Below are positions 1 through 10,551 of a stretch of DNA of 64,000 nucleotides, piece by piece (position 1 is the stretch's first letter; every line of letters starts with the position of its first letter). The DNA lies in NCBI RefSeq assembly GCF_001010285.1, contig NZ_CP011104.1:3472001-3536000 (forward strand), read 5' to 3'. This DNA is from Photorhabdus thracensis (GTDB taxonomy: Bacteria; Pseudomonadota; Gammaproteobacteria; Enterobacterales; Enterobacteriaceae). The translations under genes and the position numbers were made by a program. A model generated the notes under the pieces. That model was not told where the DNA came from. It did not search any database and saw nothing but the letters and a program-made list of their open reading frames with translations.

Positions 1-251
1 TCAAGCCTTTCCTTAGTGGAGATAAAGTTCGGCTTTACTGCTTTGGCCGTGATGGGAAACGATTGGCGCAACTCCGTCCAGAAATGGCGACATTGACTGA
101 AACGATGGAACAGGCGATACGTGATATTGCACCGAGATTGGCTGCTGGCGACATGGTGCTGTTATCTCCCGCTTGTGCAAGCCTTGATCAGTTCCGTAAT
201 TTTGAACAGCGCGGTCATGAATTTGCCCGTTTGGCAAAGGAGTTGGGCTGA
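1..251 (+). CDS. murD: MurD, UDP-MurNAc-L-Ala-D-Glu ligase (3' end only)
   Basis: Only the last ~82 codons lie in the window (frame from base 3). MurD adds D-glutamate to UDP-MurNAc-L-alanine in the cytoplasm. The visible C-terminal domain carries the family motif [11 protein letters not shown] followed by NFEQRGHEF and the terminal RLAKELG, nearly identical to E. coli MurD. The stop TGA shares bases with the ATG of ftsW (TGATG), so the two are translationally coupled as in the dcw operon. Confidence 0.97.
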   Translation, partial: KPFLSGDKVRLYCFGRDGKRLAQLRPEMATLTETMEQAIRDIAPRLAAGDMVLLSPACASLDQFRNFEQRGHEFARLAKELG

Positions 252-1444
252 TGTCTATTCCGGGGTTCAGTAGATTAAAAGACTGGGTTATTGGTGGTCG
301 TGAAACTGATGTCATCAATAGGGTGTTGTACGATCGCACACTGGTTTGGCTGACACTCGGATTGGGGATTATCGGCTTTGTCATGGTGACTTCAGCGTCA
401 ATGCCGGTTGGGCAGCGTCTTGCAGAAGATCCTTTCCTGTTTGCCAAACGTGATGCGATTTATCTATTGCTGGCTTTCGGGTTGTCATTAATCACATTGC
501 GTATTCCGATGGATTTCTGGCAGCGCTATAGCAACCTGATGCTGCTTATTTCCGTTATTCTGCTGCTGGTTGTGCTGGTGGTAGGAAGCTCAGTAAACGG
601 TGCATCGCGTTGGATTGCTCTTGGGCCTTTGAGAATTCAGCCTGCTGAATTATCGAAACTTTCTTTGTTTTGTTATCTCGCCAGTTACTTGGTGCGTAAA
701 GTAGAAGAAGTACGGAATAACTTCTGGGGATTCTGTAAGCCAATGGGCGTGATGGTCGTGTTGGCTGTACTACTTCTGGCCCAGCCTGACCTGGGAACGG
801 TGGTCGTGCTGTTTGTAACAACATTAGCCATGTTATTTCTGGCGGGAGCAAAACTATGGCAGTTTCTGGCGATTATTGGTTCAGGGGTATTCGCGGTGGT
901 TTTGCTGATTATTGCGGAACCTTACCGTATACGCCGTGTCACTTCCTTTCTGGATCCCTGGGAAGATCCATATGGCAAAGGTTATCAGTTAACGCAATCT
1001 TTGATGGCTTTTGGTCGTGGGGAGTTTTTAGGGCAAGGGTTAGGAAATTCAGTACAGAAGCTGGCATACCTACCGGAAGCACATACTGACTTTATTTTCT
1101 CTGTTTTGGCAGAAGAATTAGGTTACGTAGGTGTGGTTTTGGTGTTGTTAATGATATTCTTCGTCGCTTTTCGCGCGATGACTATAGGTCGTCGCGCATT
1201 GCAGATGGATCAGCGTTTTTCCGGTTTTCTGGCTTGTTCAGTGGGTATCTGGTTCAGTTTTCAGACTCTGGTTAACGTTGGGGCAGCCGCAGGTATGCTG
1301 CCGACTAAAGGGTTGACGTTACCTCTGATTAGTTACGGTGGCTCAAGTTTGCTGATTATGTCGACAGCTATCATATTGTTATTAAGAATTGATTTTGAAA
1401 CACGTTTGGCAAAAGCCCAGGCGTTTGTAAGGAGTCCACGATGA
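251..1444 (+). CDS. ftsW: FtsW, SEDS-family septal peptidoglycan glycosyltransferase
   Basis: 397 aa, against 414 in E. coli. It is a polytopic inner-membrane SEDS protein that polymerises septal glycan with FtsI. The sequence shows about ten hydrophobic segments after a short cytoplasmic N-terminus. It has the SEDS signature [20 protein letters not shown] near residues 265-285 and LISYGGSSL near 365. The start overlaps the murD stop, and the stop TGA overlaps the murG start (ATGA), the usual dcw coupling. Assignment is secure from order and motifs. Confidence 0.97.
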   Translation: MSIPGFSRLKDWVIGGRETDVINRVLYDRTLVWLTLGLGIIGFVMVTSASMPVGQRLAEDPFLFAKRDAIYLLLAFGLSLITLRIPMDFWQRYSNLMLLISVILLLVVLVVGSSVNGASRWIALGPLRIQPAELSKLSLFCYLASYLVRKVEEVRNNFWGFCKPMGVMVVLAVLLLAQPDLGTVVVLFVTTLAMLFLAGAKLWQFLAIIGSGVFAVVLLIIAEPYRIRRVTSFLDPWEDPYGKGYQLTQSLMAFGRGEFLGQGLGNSVQKLAYLPEAHTDFIFSVLAEELGYVGVVLVLLMIFFVAFRAMTIGRRALQMDQRFSGFLACSVGIWFSFQTLVNVGAAAGMLPTKGLTLPLISYGGSSLLIMSTAIILLLRIDFETRLAKAQAFVRSPR

Positions 1445-2508
1445 GTGGCAAAACCCGACGTTTGATGGTGATGGCAGGTGGAACTGGAGGGCATGTCTTT
1501 CCGGGCTTGGCTGTGGCTCATCATTTAAAAGACCAGGGCTGGGAAGTTCGCTGGTTGGGAACAACAGATCGCATGGAAGCCGATTTAGTGCCAAAACATG
1601 GCATTGAGATTGAATTTATTCAGATTTCTGGCCTGCGTGGTAAAGGGATCAAAGCACTGTTAGTCGCTCCGGCACGAATTTTCAAAGCAATTCGTCAGGC
1701 AAAGGCGATTATACGTCGTTATCAGCCAGATGTTGTACTCGGAATGGGGGGATATGTTTCTGGTCCGGGTGGCATTGCTGCGTGGATGTGTGGTGTTCCG
1801 GTTGTCCTGCATGAACAGAATGGTATTGCCGGGCTGACAAACCGGTGGTTGGCGAAAATTGCGACAACGGTTTTACAGGCATTTCCCGGTGCGTTCCCAA
1901 AAGCACCTGTTGTTGGGAACCCTGTTCGCGAAGATGTGCTGGCATTACCCACACCTGAGCAACGTTTGGCAGAGCGTGAAGGCCCAATTCGGATTTTGGT
2001 TGTTGGTGGCAGCCAGGGAGCGAGAATTCTGAACCAGACAATGCCCGAAGTTGCTGCCCGTATGGGTGATAAAATTACAGTTTGGCATCAGACAGGTAAA
2101 GGGGCTGAAGAAAGTGTCCGGAATGCCTATAACAATTCAGTTAAATGCGAACATAAGATTACTGAATTTATTGATGATATGGCGCAAGCTTATGCTTGGG
2201 CTGATCTGGTGATTTGCCGTTCTGGCGCGTTGACGGTCAGCGAAATGGCAGCGGCTGGATTACCTGGGATTTTTGTCCCATTTCAGCATAAAGATCGCCA
2301 GCAGTACTGGAATGCGTTACCACTGGAAAGGGTTGGCGCGGCAAAAATACTGGAGCAACCCCAATTTACGGTTGATGCAGTCATCGAATTGTTAATTCAG
2401 TGGCAACGTCCACAATTGTTGAAAATGGCAGAGAAAGCCCGTTCAGCAGCAATTGTTGATGCAACTGAGCGAGTATCGGCTGCATTGATCAATGCAGCGA
2501 AAAAGTGA
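1441..2508 (+). CDS. murG: MurG, lipid II synthase (GlcNAc transferase)
   Basis: 355 aa, the normal family length. It transfers GlcNAc from UDP-GlcNAc to lipid I at the inner face of the cytoplasmic membrane. Visible motifs are the glycine-rich loop [10 protein letters not shown] near residues 13-22, the second G-loop [11 protein letters not shown] near 100-110, and the nucleotide-sugar site [15 protein letters not shown] with PFQHKDRQQ near 260-290. It starts inside the last codons of ftsW (ATGA overlap) and is followed after a 56-base gap by murC. Confidence 0.97.
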   Translation: MSGKTRRLMVMAGGTGGHVFPGLAVAHHLKDQGWEVRWLGTTDRMEADLVPKHGIEIEFIQISGLRGKGIKALLVAPARIFKAIRQAKAIIRRYQPDVVLGMGGYVSGPGGIAAWMCGVPVVLHEQNGIAGLTNRWLAKIATTVLQAFPGAFPKAPVVGNPVREDVLALPTPEQRLAEREGPIRILVVGGSQGARILNQTMPEVAARMGDKITVWHQTGKGAEESVRNAYNNSVKCEHKITEFIDDMAQAYAWADLVICRSGALTVSEMAAAGLPGIFVPFQHKDRQQYWNALPLERVGAAKILEQPQFTVDAVIELLIQWQRPQLLKMAEKARSAAIVDATERVSAALINAAKK

Positions 2509-2564
2509 TTCAGATCGTCTTAAACAGGACGGTGAAGTAAACCTATATAGTGAAGAAAAAAAAC

Positions 2565-4040
2565 GTGAATACACAACAATTGGCGAAATTAAGAGCTTTC
2601 GTGCCTGAGATGAGAAAAGTCAGGCATATCCACTTTGTCGGCATTGGTGGTGCTGGCATGGGGGGGATCGCCGAAGTGTTGGCTAATGAAGGTTATCAGA
2701 TTAGTGGATCTGATTTGGCGCCAAATCCGGTAACTCGACAACTCACTAAACTGGGTGCTCAGATTTATTTTAACCATCGTCCTGAAAATGTACTGGATGC
2801 CAGTGTTGTTGTAGCTTCAACTGCAATACAGGCGGATAACCCAGAAATTATCGCTGCGCGTGAAGCCCGAATCCCGGTCATTCGCAGAGCAGAGATGCTG
2901 GCAGAACTGATGCGCTACCGTCATGGTATTGCTATTGCCGGTACTCATGGCAAAACAACAACAACAGCGATGATTGCCAGCATCTATGCACAGGCTGGCT
3001 TAGATCCCACTTTTGTTAATGGTGGTTTAGTTAAAGCCGCAGGAACACATGCCCGTCTTGGCAGCAGCCGTTATTTAATTGCGGAAGCTGATGAAAGTGA
3101 TGCTTCTTTCCTGCATTTACAGCCGATGGTGGCGGTAATTACGAATATCGAAGCGGACCATATGGATACCTATCATGGTGACTTTGAAAACCTGAAACAG
3201 ACATTTATCAACTTCCTGCATAACCTGCCTTTCTACGGGCGTGCGGTAATGTGCATTGATGATCCGGTTGTCAAAGAGTTAATCCCTCGCGTGGGACGCT
3301 ATATCACGACTTATGGCTTTAGTGAGGAAGCAGACGTACGTATTACTCATTATGAGCAAAAAGGTGCACAGGGGTATTTTACTGTCAGTCGTCAAGATAT
3401 GGCTGATCTGAAAGTCGTATTGAATGCACCGGGCCGCCATAATGCGCTGAATGCAACGGCAGCAGTCGCTGTTGCGACTGAGGAAGGCATTTCTGGCAGT
3501 CATATTCTGGCTGCGTTGGCGGATTTTCAGGGAACCGGGCGTCGTTTTGATTTTCTGGGGAATTTTTCTCTGGAACATGTTAATGGCAAAGAGGGCAGTG
3601 CAATGCTGGTTGATGATTATGGTCATCATCCAACGGAAGTGGATGCAACCGTTAAAGCTGCCCGTGCAGGCTGGCCGGATAAACGTATTGTGATGGTATT
3701 TCAGCCCCATCGTTATACCCGGACCCGTGACCTGTACGATGACTTCGCTAATGTATTGAATCAGGTAGATGTATTACTGATGCTGGATGTTTACTCTGCT
3801 GGCGAAGCCGTTATTCCAGGGGCGGATAGCCGTTCGTTGTGCCGTACAATCCGTAACCGCGGTAAGTTGGATCCAATTCTGGTATCTGATCCGGAAAAGG
3901 TAGCTGCTGTGTTGGCACAGGTATTGGACGGTAATGATTTAGTTTTGGTTCAAGGTGCCGGAAATATAGGCAAAATAGCGCGTAATCTGGCTGAAACAAA
4001 ATTACAGCCATCTTTGAATGAGGAAAAACACAATGGCTGA
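2565..4040 (+). CDS. murC: MurC, UDP-MurNAc:L-alanine ligase
   Basis: 491 aa from the GTG at 2565, which matches the E. coli protein start (NTQQLAKLR) and length. An in-frame GTG at 2550 would add five residues (KKKN) and cannot be excluded. MurC is the first ATP-dependent amino-acid ligase of the pathway. The sequence shows the Rossmann loop GIGGAGMGG near residue 30, the Mur-ligase P-loop [11 protein letters not shown] near 126-136, DYGHHPTEV and FQPHRYTRT. Its 3' end overlaps ddlB by 8 bases. Confidence 0.95.
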   Translation: MNTQQLAKLRAFVPEMRKVRHIHFVGIGGAGMGGIAEVLANEGYQISGSDLAPNPVTRQLTKLGAQIYFNHRPENVLDASVVVASTAIQADNPEIIAAREARIPVIRRAEMLAELMRYRHGIAIAGTHGKTTTTAMIASIYAQAGLDPTFVNGGLVKAAGTHARLGSSRYLIAEADESDASFLHLQPMVAVITNIEADHMDTYHGDFENLKQTFINFLHNLPFYGRAVMCIDDPVVKELIPRVGRYITTYGFSEEADVRITHYEQKGAQGYFTVSRQDMADLKVVLNAPGRHNALNATAAVAVATEEGISGSHILAALADFQGTGRRFDFLGNFSLEHVNGKEGSAMLVDDYGHHPTEVDATVKAARAGWPDKRIVMVFQPHRYTRTRDLYDDFANVLNQVDVLLMLDVYSAGEAVIPGADSRSLCRTIRNRGKLDPILVSDPEKVAAVLAQVLDGNDLVLVQGAGNIGKIARNLAETKLQPSLNEEKHNG

Positions 4041-4953
4041 GAAAGTCGCGGTACTGTTGGGAGGAGCTTCCGCTGAACGTGAAGTTTCACTGTTATCGGG
4101 ACAAGCCGTGCTGGCTGGATTGAAAGAAGCAGGTATTAATGCACATCCGGTTGATACAAAGGACTTTCCTGTAACTCAGCTGAAAGAGGCGGGATTTGAT
4201 AAAGTCTTTATCGCGCTTCATGGGCGAGGTGGGGAAGATGGTACTTTGCAAGGTGTCTTAGAATTTTTGCAGTTGCCTTATACCGGTAGTGGCGTGATGG
4301 CTTCTGCATTGTCGATGGATAAATTACGGACAAAACAGTTATGGCAGGGGGTCGGGCTAACTGTTTCACCTTATGTTCCAATTAATTCTAAGCAATTTGA
4401 ACAATTTACTGATTTGCAACTCAAAGAGTATGTAGCCGATTTAGGTTTGCCATTAATTGTTAAGCCAAGTCTGGAAGGTTCCAGTGTTGGAATGACTAAG
4501 GTGAATGAGATTTCAGAGTTGCGTGGCGCTCTGGAAGTAGCATTTCATTATGACACTGACTTGTTGGTAGAAAAATGGCTGTACGGCCCAGAATACACGG
4601 TAGCTATCCTCGGTGATACGGCTTTACCTTCTATTCGTATTCAACCCACTGCTGTTTTTTATGACTATGATGCAAAATATCTGTCTGAAGAAACAAAGTA
4701 TTTTTGTCCAAGTGGCTTAAATGATGAAAAAGAGCAACAACTGACAGAAATAGCACTTAAAGCTTATAAATCAGTTGGATGCAGCGGCTGGGGAAGGGTG
4801 GATATCATGATGGATACTGATGGCGGTTTCTATCTGCTGGAGGTGAATACTTCTCCGGGGATGACCAGCCATAGTCTGGTGCCGATGGCGGCGCGTCAGG
4901 CCGGGTTAAGTTTTTCACAATTGGTGGCAAAGATTTTGGAGTTGGCTGATTGA
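4033..4953 (+). CDS. ddlB: DdlB, D-alanine--D-alanine ligase
   Basis: 306 aa from the ATG at 4033, the E. coli length. An upstream in-frame ATG at 4018 is less likely because the SD-like AGGA at 4021 is correctly spaced for 4033. It is an ATP-grasp enzyme that makes the D-Ala-D-Ala dipeptide for MurF. Key stretches are [14 protein letters not shown] near the N-terminus, [14 protein letters not shown] near 60, [11 protein letters not shown] near 145-155 and the Mg-binding [13 protein letters not shown] near 270. It overlaps the murC 3' end, as in other enterobacteria. Confidence 0.96.
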   Translation: MAEKVAVLLGGASAEREVSLLSGQAVLAGLKEAGINAHPVDTKDFPVTQLKEAGFDKVFIALHGRGGEDGTLQGVLEFLQLPYTGSGVMASALSMDKLRTKQLWQGVGLTVSPYVPINSKQFEQFTDLQLKEYVADLGLPLIVKPSLEGSSVGMTKVNEISELRGALEVAFHYDTDLLVEKWLYGPEYTVAILGDTALPSIRIQPTAVFYDYDAKYLSEETKYFCPSGLNDEKEQQLTEIALKAYKSVGCSGWGRVDIMMDTDGGFYLLEVNTSPGMTSHSLVPMAARQAGLSFSQLVAKILELAD

Positions 4954-4954
4954 T

Positions 4955-5761
4955 ATGTCTCAAGCGGCCCTGAAAGTGAGGGAGCGGGATAACGAAAATA
5001 ACAGTTCCCGCCCCAGTAACGGCTCTTATTTGGCTGGGCTTATTTTCTTTCTGATGGTACTTGGGACCATTATTTGGGGTGGCTTGGCCGTCCTGAACTG
5101 GATGAAAGATGCTAATAGATTGCCTATTTCAAAACTGGTGGTAACAGGTAAGCGTCATTACACTACCAACGATGATATCCGGCAGGCAATTTTGTCATTA
5201 GGGCAACCGGGAACTTTCATGACGCAGGATGTGAATATTATTCAGCAACATATTGAACGGATGCCGTGGATAAGACAAGTCACTGTTCGTAAACAGTGGC
5301 CAGATGAACTGAGAATTCATCTGGTAGAATATGTTCCTTATGCGCGTTGGAATGATTCACAGATGCTGGATGCTGAAGGGCTGGTATTCAGTATACCAGC
5401 TGAATGGGAAGCTAAAGGCAATTTTCCGGTGCTTTATGGTCCACAAGGCAGCGAGAAAGAGGTACTTGATGGCTACCTGGCTATGGCTAAACTTCTTGCT
5501 GCCAATAAACTGAAATTGAAAGTGGCGGCAATGACTGCGCGTCGTTCCTGGCAACTGACACTGGATAATGATATCCGGCTGAAGCTGGGAAGAATGGATA
5601 CAACAGGACGTATTAAACGTTTTATCGAGCTTTATCCGCTGCTACAGCAGAACACAGAGAAAAGAGTAGATTATGTGGATTTGCGTTATGACAGTGGTGC
5701 CGCGGTAGGTTGGGCACCTTTACCAATTGATGCTCCTAATGCCCGGATCAATGGGCAATAA
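4955..5761 (+). CDS. ftsQ: FtsQ, divisome scaffold protein
   Basis: 268 aa bitopic inner-membrane protein. It has a basic cytoplasmic tail, one membrane segment (about residues 26-48, [18 protein letters not shown]), then a periplasmic POTRA domain ([14 protein letters not shown] onward) and the FtsQ beta domain. It recruits FtsB/FtsL and regulates septal synthesis. It starts two bases after the ddlB stop. The C-terminal tail (PNARINGQ) is short, as in the family. Confidence 0.95.
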   Translation: MSQAALKVRERDNENNSSRPSNGSYLAGLIFFLMVLGTIIWGGLAVLNWMKDANRLPISKLVVTGKRHYTTNDDIRQAILSLGQPGTFMTQDVNIIQQHIERMPWIRQVTVRKQWPDELRIHLVEYVPYARWNDSQMLDAEGLVFSIPAEWEAKGNFPVLYGPQGSEKEVLDGYLAMAKLLAANKLKLKVAAMTARRSWQLTLDNDIRLKLGRMDTTGRIKRFIELYPLLQQNTEKRVDYVDLRYDSGAAVGWAPLPIDAPNARINGQ

Positions 5762-5799
5762 ACAGTTACTGGCGAAATATAGAGGCAGGCAGAACAACA

Positions 5800-7056
5800 A
5801 TGATCAAATCGACGGACAGAAAATTAGTAGTTGGCCTTGAAATTGGCACAGCAAAGGTATCTGCCCTTGTTGGTGAAATTCTGCCCGATGGTATGGTTAA
5901 TATTATCGGGGTGGGAAGCTGTCCATCCCGCGGTATGGATAAAGGCGGTGTAAACGACCTAGAGTCGGTTGTCAAATGTGTGCAGCGGGCTATCGATCAG
6001 GCTGAATTAATGGCGGATTGTCAAATTTCTTCTGTTTATCTGGCGTTATCTGGAAAACATATCAGTTGTCAGAATGAAATCGGGATGGTTCCTATTTCTG
6101 AAGAGGAAGTCACCCAGGAAGATGTAGACAATGTTGTTCACACTGCCAAATCCGTTCGTGTACGTGATGAATACCGGATACTGCATGTTATTCCTCAAGA
6201 ATATGCTATCGATTACCAGGAAGGCATTAAAAATCCGGTGGGACTTTCCGGCGTGCGTATGCAGGCGAAAGTTCACTTGATTACCTGCCATAATGATATG
6301 GCAAAAAATATTGCAAAAGCCGTTGAACGCTGTGGTTTGAAAGTCGACCAGCTTATTTTTTCCGGGCTGGCTGCCAGCTATGCTGTTTTGACTGAAGACG
6401 AGCGTGAACTGGGTGTTTGTGTGGTAGATATTGGCGGCGGGACGATGGATATTGCAGTGTATACCGGCGGAGCACTGCGTCATACCAAAGTCATCCCTTA
6501 TGCCGGTAACGTCGTCACCAGCGATATTGCTTATGCCTTTGGTACTCCACCAAGCGATGCAGAAACGATAAAAGTACGCCACGGTTGTGCACTAGGTTCG
6601 TTGGTCAGCAAAGATGAAAGTGTGGAGGTACCAAGTGTCGGTGGGCGCCCACCACGTAGCTTACAGCGCCAGACGCTGGCTGAAGTCATTGAGCCGCGTT
6701 ACATCGAATTACTGAATTTAGTGAATGATGAAATCCTGCGATTGCAGGAACAGTTACGCCAGCAGGGTGTTAAACACCATCTGGCTGCGGGTATTGTCCT
6801 GACCGGTGGTGGTGCTCAGATTGATGGTTTGGCTGAATGTGCCCAGCGTGTATTCCACGCTCAGGTGCGTATTGGTCAACCTCTTAATATTACTGGTCTG
6901 ACGGACTATGCGCAGGAACCCTATTATTCAACAGCGGTAGGGTTGCTGCATTACGGAAAAGCCTCTCACCTTAATGGTGATGCGGATATTGAAAAACATG
7001 CTTCAGTGAGTCGCTGGTTTAAAAAAGTCAGTAGCTGGCTGAAAAAAGAGTTTTAA
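5800..7056 (+). CDS. ftsA: FtsA, actin-like cell-division protein
   Basis: 418 aa. It tethers FtsZ to the membrane and recruits later divisome proteins. The sequence shows GLEIGTAKVSALVGE (phosphate 1), VVDIGGGTMDIAVY (phosphate 2), VLTGGGAQIDGL (adenosine motif) and a C-terminal amphipathic membrane-targeting helix, VSRWFKKVSSWLKKEF. It lies 38 bases after ftsQ and 63 bases before ftsZ, with conserved order. Confidence 0.97.
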   Translation: MIKSTDRKLVVGLEIGTAKVSALVGEILPDGMVNIIGVGSCPSRGMDKGGVNDLESVVKCVQRAIDQAELMADCQISSVYLALSGKHISCQNEIGMVPISEEEVTQEDVDNVVHTAKSVRVRDEYRILHVIPQEYAIDYQEGIKNPVGLSGVRMQAKVHLITCHNDMAKNIAKAVERCGLKVDQLIFSGLAASYAVLTEDERELGVCVVDIGGGTMDIAVYTGGALRHTKVIPYAGNVVTSDIAYAFGTPPSDAETIKVRHGCALGSLVSKDESVEVPSVGGRPPRSLQRQTLAEVIEPRYIELLNLVNDEILRLQEQLRQQGVKHHLAAGIVLTGGGAQIDGLAECAQRVFHAQVRIGQPLNITGLTDYAQEPYYSTAVGLLHYGKASHLNGDADIEKHASVSRWFKKVSSWLKKEF

Positions 7057-7119
7057 TTTTATGCAGAGACTGCATCTGTTTTTTGGTCTCGATATAAAGG
7101 CACAAAGCGGAGAGAAACT

Positions 7120-8280
7120 ATGTTTGAACCAATAGAATTAACCAATGACGCGGTGATTAAGGTCATCGGCGTCGGCGGTGGCGGCGGTAACGCTGTTGAG
7201 CACATGGTGCGTGAGCGCATCGAGGGTGTTGAATTCTTTGCAGTAAATACGGATGCTCAGGCATTGCGTAAAACTGCTGTCGGCCAGACTATCCAGATTG
7301 GTAATGGTATTACTAAAGGTCTGGGGGCTGGTGCAAACCCGGAAGTTGGTCGTACTGCTGCGCAAGAAGATCGTGATGCATTGCGCACTGCTCTTGATGG
7401 TGCGGATATGGTATTTATCGCTGCGGGTATGGGCGGTGGTACTGGCACTGGCGCAGCACCTGTGGTAGCTGAAATCGCAAAAGAACTTGGGATTTTGACT
7501 GTTGCCGTCGTTACCAAGCCTTTCAATTTTGAAGGTAAGAAACGTATGGCGTTTGCTGAACAAGGGATCACTGAACTATCCAAACATGTGGATTCATTGA
7601 TTACCATTCCTAATGACAAACTACTGAAAGTTCTTGGCCGCGGCATTTCACTACTGGATGCTTTCGGGGCAGCGAATGACGTCTTGAAAGGGGCGGTTCA
7701 GGGTATCGCTGAACTGATCACACGTCCAGGTCTGATGAACGTTGACTTCGCTGACGTGCGTACCGTGATGTCTGAAATGGGCTACGCGATGATGGGTTCG
7801 GGTATTGCACAGGGTGAAGACCGTGCAGAAGAAGCTGCTGAAATGGCGATTTCCAGCCCGCTGCTGGAAGATATCGACTTGTCAGGTGCTCGTGGTGTTC
7901 TGGTTAATATTACGGCTGGCTTTGATCTGCGTTTGGATGAGTTTGAAACAGTGGGTAACACTATTCGGGCATTTGCATCGGATAATGCAACCGTCGTTAT
8001 CGGTACTTCTCTGGATCCAGACATGAATGATGAGTTGCGTGTGACCGTGGTTGCCACCGGTATTGGTATGGATAAGCGCCCTGAAATTACGCTGGTTACC
8101 AATAAAGCATCTCAGTCAAGTGTAATGGAACACCGTCATCAGCAAATATCTGGCGGTATGTCTTCGCTGTCAGAAGAAAATAAACCCGCTGCAAAAGTGG
8201 TGAATGACCAAAGCGCACAAACCAGCAAGGAGCCCGATTACTTGGATATTCCTGCATTTTTGCGTAAACAGGCCGATTAA
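7120..8280 (+). CDS. ftsZ: FtsZ, tubulin-like division GTPase
   Basis: 386 aa, against 383 in E. coli. It polymerises into the Z-ring at midcell. The tubulin signature [10 protein letters not shown] is near residues 106-115, and the T7 loop [11 protein letters not shown] near 205. A variable linker leads to the conserved C-terminal peptide [14 protein letters not shown] that binds FtsA and ZipA. A purine-rich SD (GCGGAGAGAAACT) precedes the ATG. Confidence 0.98.
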   Translation: MFEPIELTNDAVIKVIGVGGGGGNAVEHMVRERIEGVEFFAVNTDAQALRKTAVGQTIQIGNGITKGLGAGANPEVGRTAAQEDRDALRTALDGADMVFIAAGMGGGTGTGAAPVVAEIAKELGILTVAVVTKPFNFEGKKRMAFAEQGITELSKHVDSLITIPNDKLLKVLGRGISLLDAFGAANDVLKGAVQGIAELITRPGLMNVDFADVRTVMSEMGYAMMGSGIAQGEDRAEEAAEMAISSPLLEDIDLSGARGVLVNITAGFDLRLDEFETVGNTIRAFASDNATVVIGTSLDPDMNDELRVTVVATGIGMDKRPEITLVTNKASQSSVMEHRHQQISGGMSSLSEENKPAAKVVNDQSAQTSKEPDYLDIPAFLRKQAD

Positions 8281-8378
8281 TAGCTAAAAAATTGGATTCT
8301 CCGCTTTTTGTGCTAAACTTCCCCGCCAGCCATAGTGTATAGTGGTTGGCAGGATGGATAACATTGCGAGATAAAATG

Positions 8379-9296
8379 ATGATCAAACAAAGGACACTTA
8401 AACGTATTGTTCAGGCGACTGGCGTCGGTTTGCACACCGGTAAGAAAGTCACGCTGACAATGCGCCCAGCACCGGCTAACACCGGGGTCATCTATCGCCG
8501 CACTGACTTGAATCCACCGGTTGATTTTCCGGCAGATGCAAAATCCGTGCGTGATACTATGCTCTGTACTTGTCTGGTAAATGAGCATGACGTGCGAATC
8601 TCAACGGTTGAGCACCTGAATGCAGCGCTTGCAGGGCTGGGTATTGATAATATTATTATCGAAGTTGACGCGCCAGAAATTCCTATTATGGATGGCAGTG
8701 CCAGCCCGTTTGTTTTCCTGCTGTTGGATGCGGGTATTGAAGAGCTGAACACATCTAAAAAATTTCTGCGCATTAAAGAAGCTGTGCGTGTGCAAGAGGG
8801 CGATAAGTGGGCCGAGATGACACCTTATAATGGTTTCAGTCTGGATTTCACTATTGACTTTAATCACCCCGCGATTGATTCAAGTTCTCAACGTTACTGT
8901 CTGGATTTTTCAGCGGAAGCGTTTGTTCGCCAAATCAGTCGTGCGCGTACTTTCGGCTTTATGCGTGATATTGAGTACTTACAATCTAAAGGCTTATGTT
9001 TAGGCGGCAGCTTTGATTGTGCGATTGTTGTTGATGACTATCGCGTGCTCAATGAAGATGGCCTGCGTTTTGAAGACGAATTTGTCCGCCATAAGATGCT
9101 GGATGCAATCGGTGATCTGTTTATGTGTGGCTATAACATCATTGGCGCATTTACTGCGTTCAAATCTGGTCACGCGCTGAACAATAAACTGCTGCAAGCA
9201 GTTTTGGCTCAAGAAAGTGCATGGGAACTCATCACTTTCGAAGATGAAGCTGAAATGCCGCTGGCTTTTCGTGCTCCATCGACTGTAATGGCATAA
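8379..9296 (+). CDS. lpxC: LpxC, UDP-3-O-acyl-GlcNAc deacetylase
   Basis: 305 aa from the second of two consecutive ATGs (8376, 8379), giving the E. coli N-terminus [12 protein letters not shown] and length. It is a zinc enzyme for the committed step of lipid A synthesis. Zinc ligands are seen in [12 protein letters not shown] (first His) and [11 protein letters not shown] (His and Asp), and a catalytic His in KSGHALNN. The C-terminus, which carries the FtsH degradation signal in E. coli, ends [11 protein letters not shown] here. Confidence 0.97.
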   Translation: MIKQRTLKRIVQATGVGLHTGKKVTLTMRPAPANTGVIYRRTDLNPPVDFPADAKSVRDTMLCTCLVNEHDVRISTVEHLNAALAGLGIDNIIIEVDAPEIPIMDGSASPFVFLLLDAGIEELNTSKKFLRIKEAVRVQEGDKWAEMTPYNGFSLDFTIDFNHPAIDSSSQRYCLDFSAEAFVRQISRARTFGFMRDIEYLQSKGLCLGGSFDCAIVVDDYRVLNEDGLRFEDEFVRHKMLDAIGDLFMCGYNIIGAFTAFKSGHALNNKLLQAVLAQESAWELITFEDEAEMPLAFRAPSTVMA

Positions 9297-9387
9297 CGTT
9301 TTAGTGTGCCAGAGAATAACTCAATGATGTATCTCAGTGGGTTATGTTATCAGTGATTGGGCTCTCACTGATGTTCTTTACTTAGCG

Positions 9388-9912
9388 TTAGCATTTCTTC
9401 TTAGCTGTGCTGGCACTCTCTCCGGCCAGTGCAGCTAATCGCTCTAATCTTTCCTTCAGCTTCTTGGGACTACGATTCGCTAATATAATTAGTTCCTTAG
9501 CGCTTTCCTGGCTTAACTGACGTACCGGTAAGATTTTGTGATTTTCACTCGTTGTTTTTGCGAAGCTCTGCGCACTATTGTTATGCTTAATCATTAGTGA
9601 TGGATTAATCCTGATGTCGATGGAAGACAATGATGGTAGAATTTCGCTTCTTAACGCAGAGAGTAACGTTGGCAGCTCGTAACGTAATCTGGTCATCCAA
9701 CTGGCGTTTCCTGCTTCCAGTACCAGAATTTGTTTGCGATAATTGGCAACCCGGCACCACGGATGTAACTGTGCAGGAAGCAGGCTGGTAACGGCCCGAT
9801 TAAGTTTTAACAAAGCGACGGCACGTTGCTGGACGATATGCAGCGGGCTTTTTTCAACGGCAGCGGCGTCTTCAAAAAGAACATCTAATGATTGTGGGCG
9901 GCTATCGCGCAT
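9388..9912 (-). CDS. DUF721 / DciA-like protein
   Basis: 174 aa from the ATG at 9912, which has a GGAG SD; a longer frame to 10023 would run into secM. The N-terminal half (roughly residues 1-95) has the DUF721/DciA pattern: an N-terminal LDVLFED, then a helical stretch, then WCRVANYRKQILVLEAGNASWMTRLR. The basic C-terminus ends in STAKKKC. DciA proteins are replicative-helicase (DnaB) operators in bacteria lacking DnaC. A copy here, divergent from secM by 32 bases, matches my memory of Yersinia/Serratia but not E. coli K-12. Its function in this genus is unproven. Confidence 0.8.
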   Translation of the reverse strand: MRDSRPQSLDVLFEDAAAVEKSPLHIVQQRAVALLKLNRAVTSLLPAQLHPWCRVANYRKQILVLEAGNASWMTRLRYELPTLLSALRSEILPSLSSIDIRINPSLMIKHNNSAQSFAKTTSENHKILPVRQLSQESAKELIILANRSPKKLKERLERLAALAGESASTAKKKC

Positions 9913-9944
9913 AATAAAAATAGCTCCGATATGATGAAGGATTA

Positions 9945-10469
9945 ATGGGTATTCTAAATCTTTGGCGACAATTTGGCAGACGTTATTTCTGGTCACATCT
10001 ATTATTAGGGGTGGTTGCGGCAAGTATTGGCGTTCCTTCCATTTTTGCAGGTGTTACGGATAATATTCCACAAGCTAATACGTCATCCAGCCAGAGTTGG
10101 CAAAATCAGGCTCTATCGGCGTTTGATAACCTGTTCTCATTACAAAATGTTCAACGTCAGCCTGCCAATGGTGTTAATTACTGGCAACAACATGCTGTAC
10201 GCAATGTTATCCGGCAGCTTTCTTTTGCTTTTTCTGTTTCCCAGCCTATGAGTAATGAAACAGCAAAACAAAGTACCCGGTTAAGCTCTTCCAGTATTCA
10301 GCAGCTTGTGTTGGAAACACTGAATGCATTGTTAATTAGGGAACCTGTGCCACCTGAGCCGGTTTCAGATATACAGTTTCTGACTGTTGCACCACAATCT
10401 TCTCATACTCAAGTGTTTTGGATTGCCAAAGCTCAAGGTATTCGTGCAGGCCCTGCTGCTTACCTCTGA
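9945..10469 (+). CDS. secM: SecM, secretion monitor (translation-arrest peptide)
   Basis: 174 aa with an N-terminal signal sequence (RRYFWSHLLLGVVAASIGVPSIFA) and a C-terminal arrest peptide, QVFWIAKAQGIRAGP, near residues 156-170. In E. coli, ribosome stalling at this peptide when export is slow opens the secA SD downstream. The FxxxxWIxxxxGIRAGP motif is kept except that the first Phe position is His, with a Phe directly before the Trp instead. The gene stands 82 bases upstream of secA, as expected. Confidence 0.93.
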   Translation: MGILNLWRQFGRRYFWSHLLLGVVAASIGVPSIFAGVTDNIPQANTSSSQSWQNQALSAFDNLFSLQNVQRQPANGVNYWQQHAVRNVIRQLSFAFSVSQPMSNETAKQSTRLSSSSIQQLVLETLNALLIREPVPPEPVSDIQFLTVAPQSSHTQVFWIAKAQGIRAGPAAYL

Positions 10470-10551
10470 ATCTTCGTTTTTTTACAAATTCCGAAATAAA
10501 TAACTATTTGCTGGCTGCGAGATAACGGCCTTATCTGAGATGTAATTAACT

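Noticed and set aside
6046-6582. 178-codon leftward open frame inside ftsA
   Set aside because: Antisense shadow with no start signal or family.
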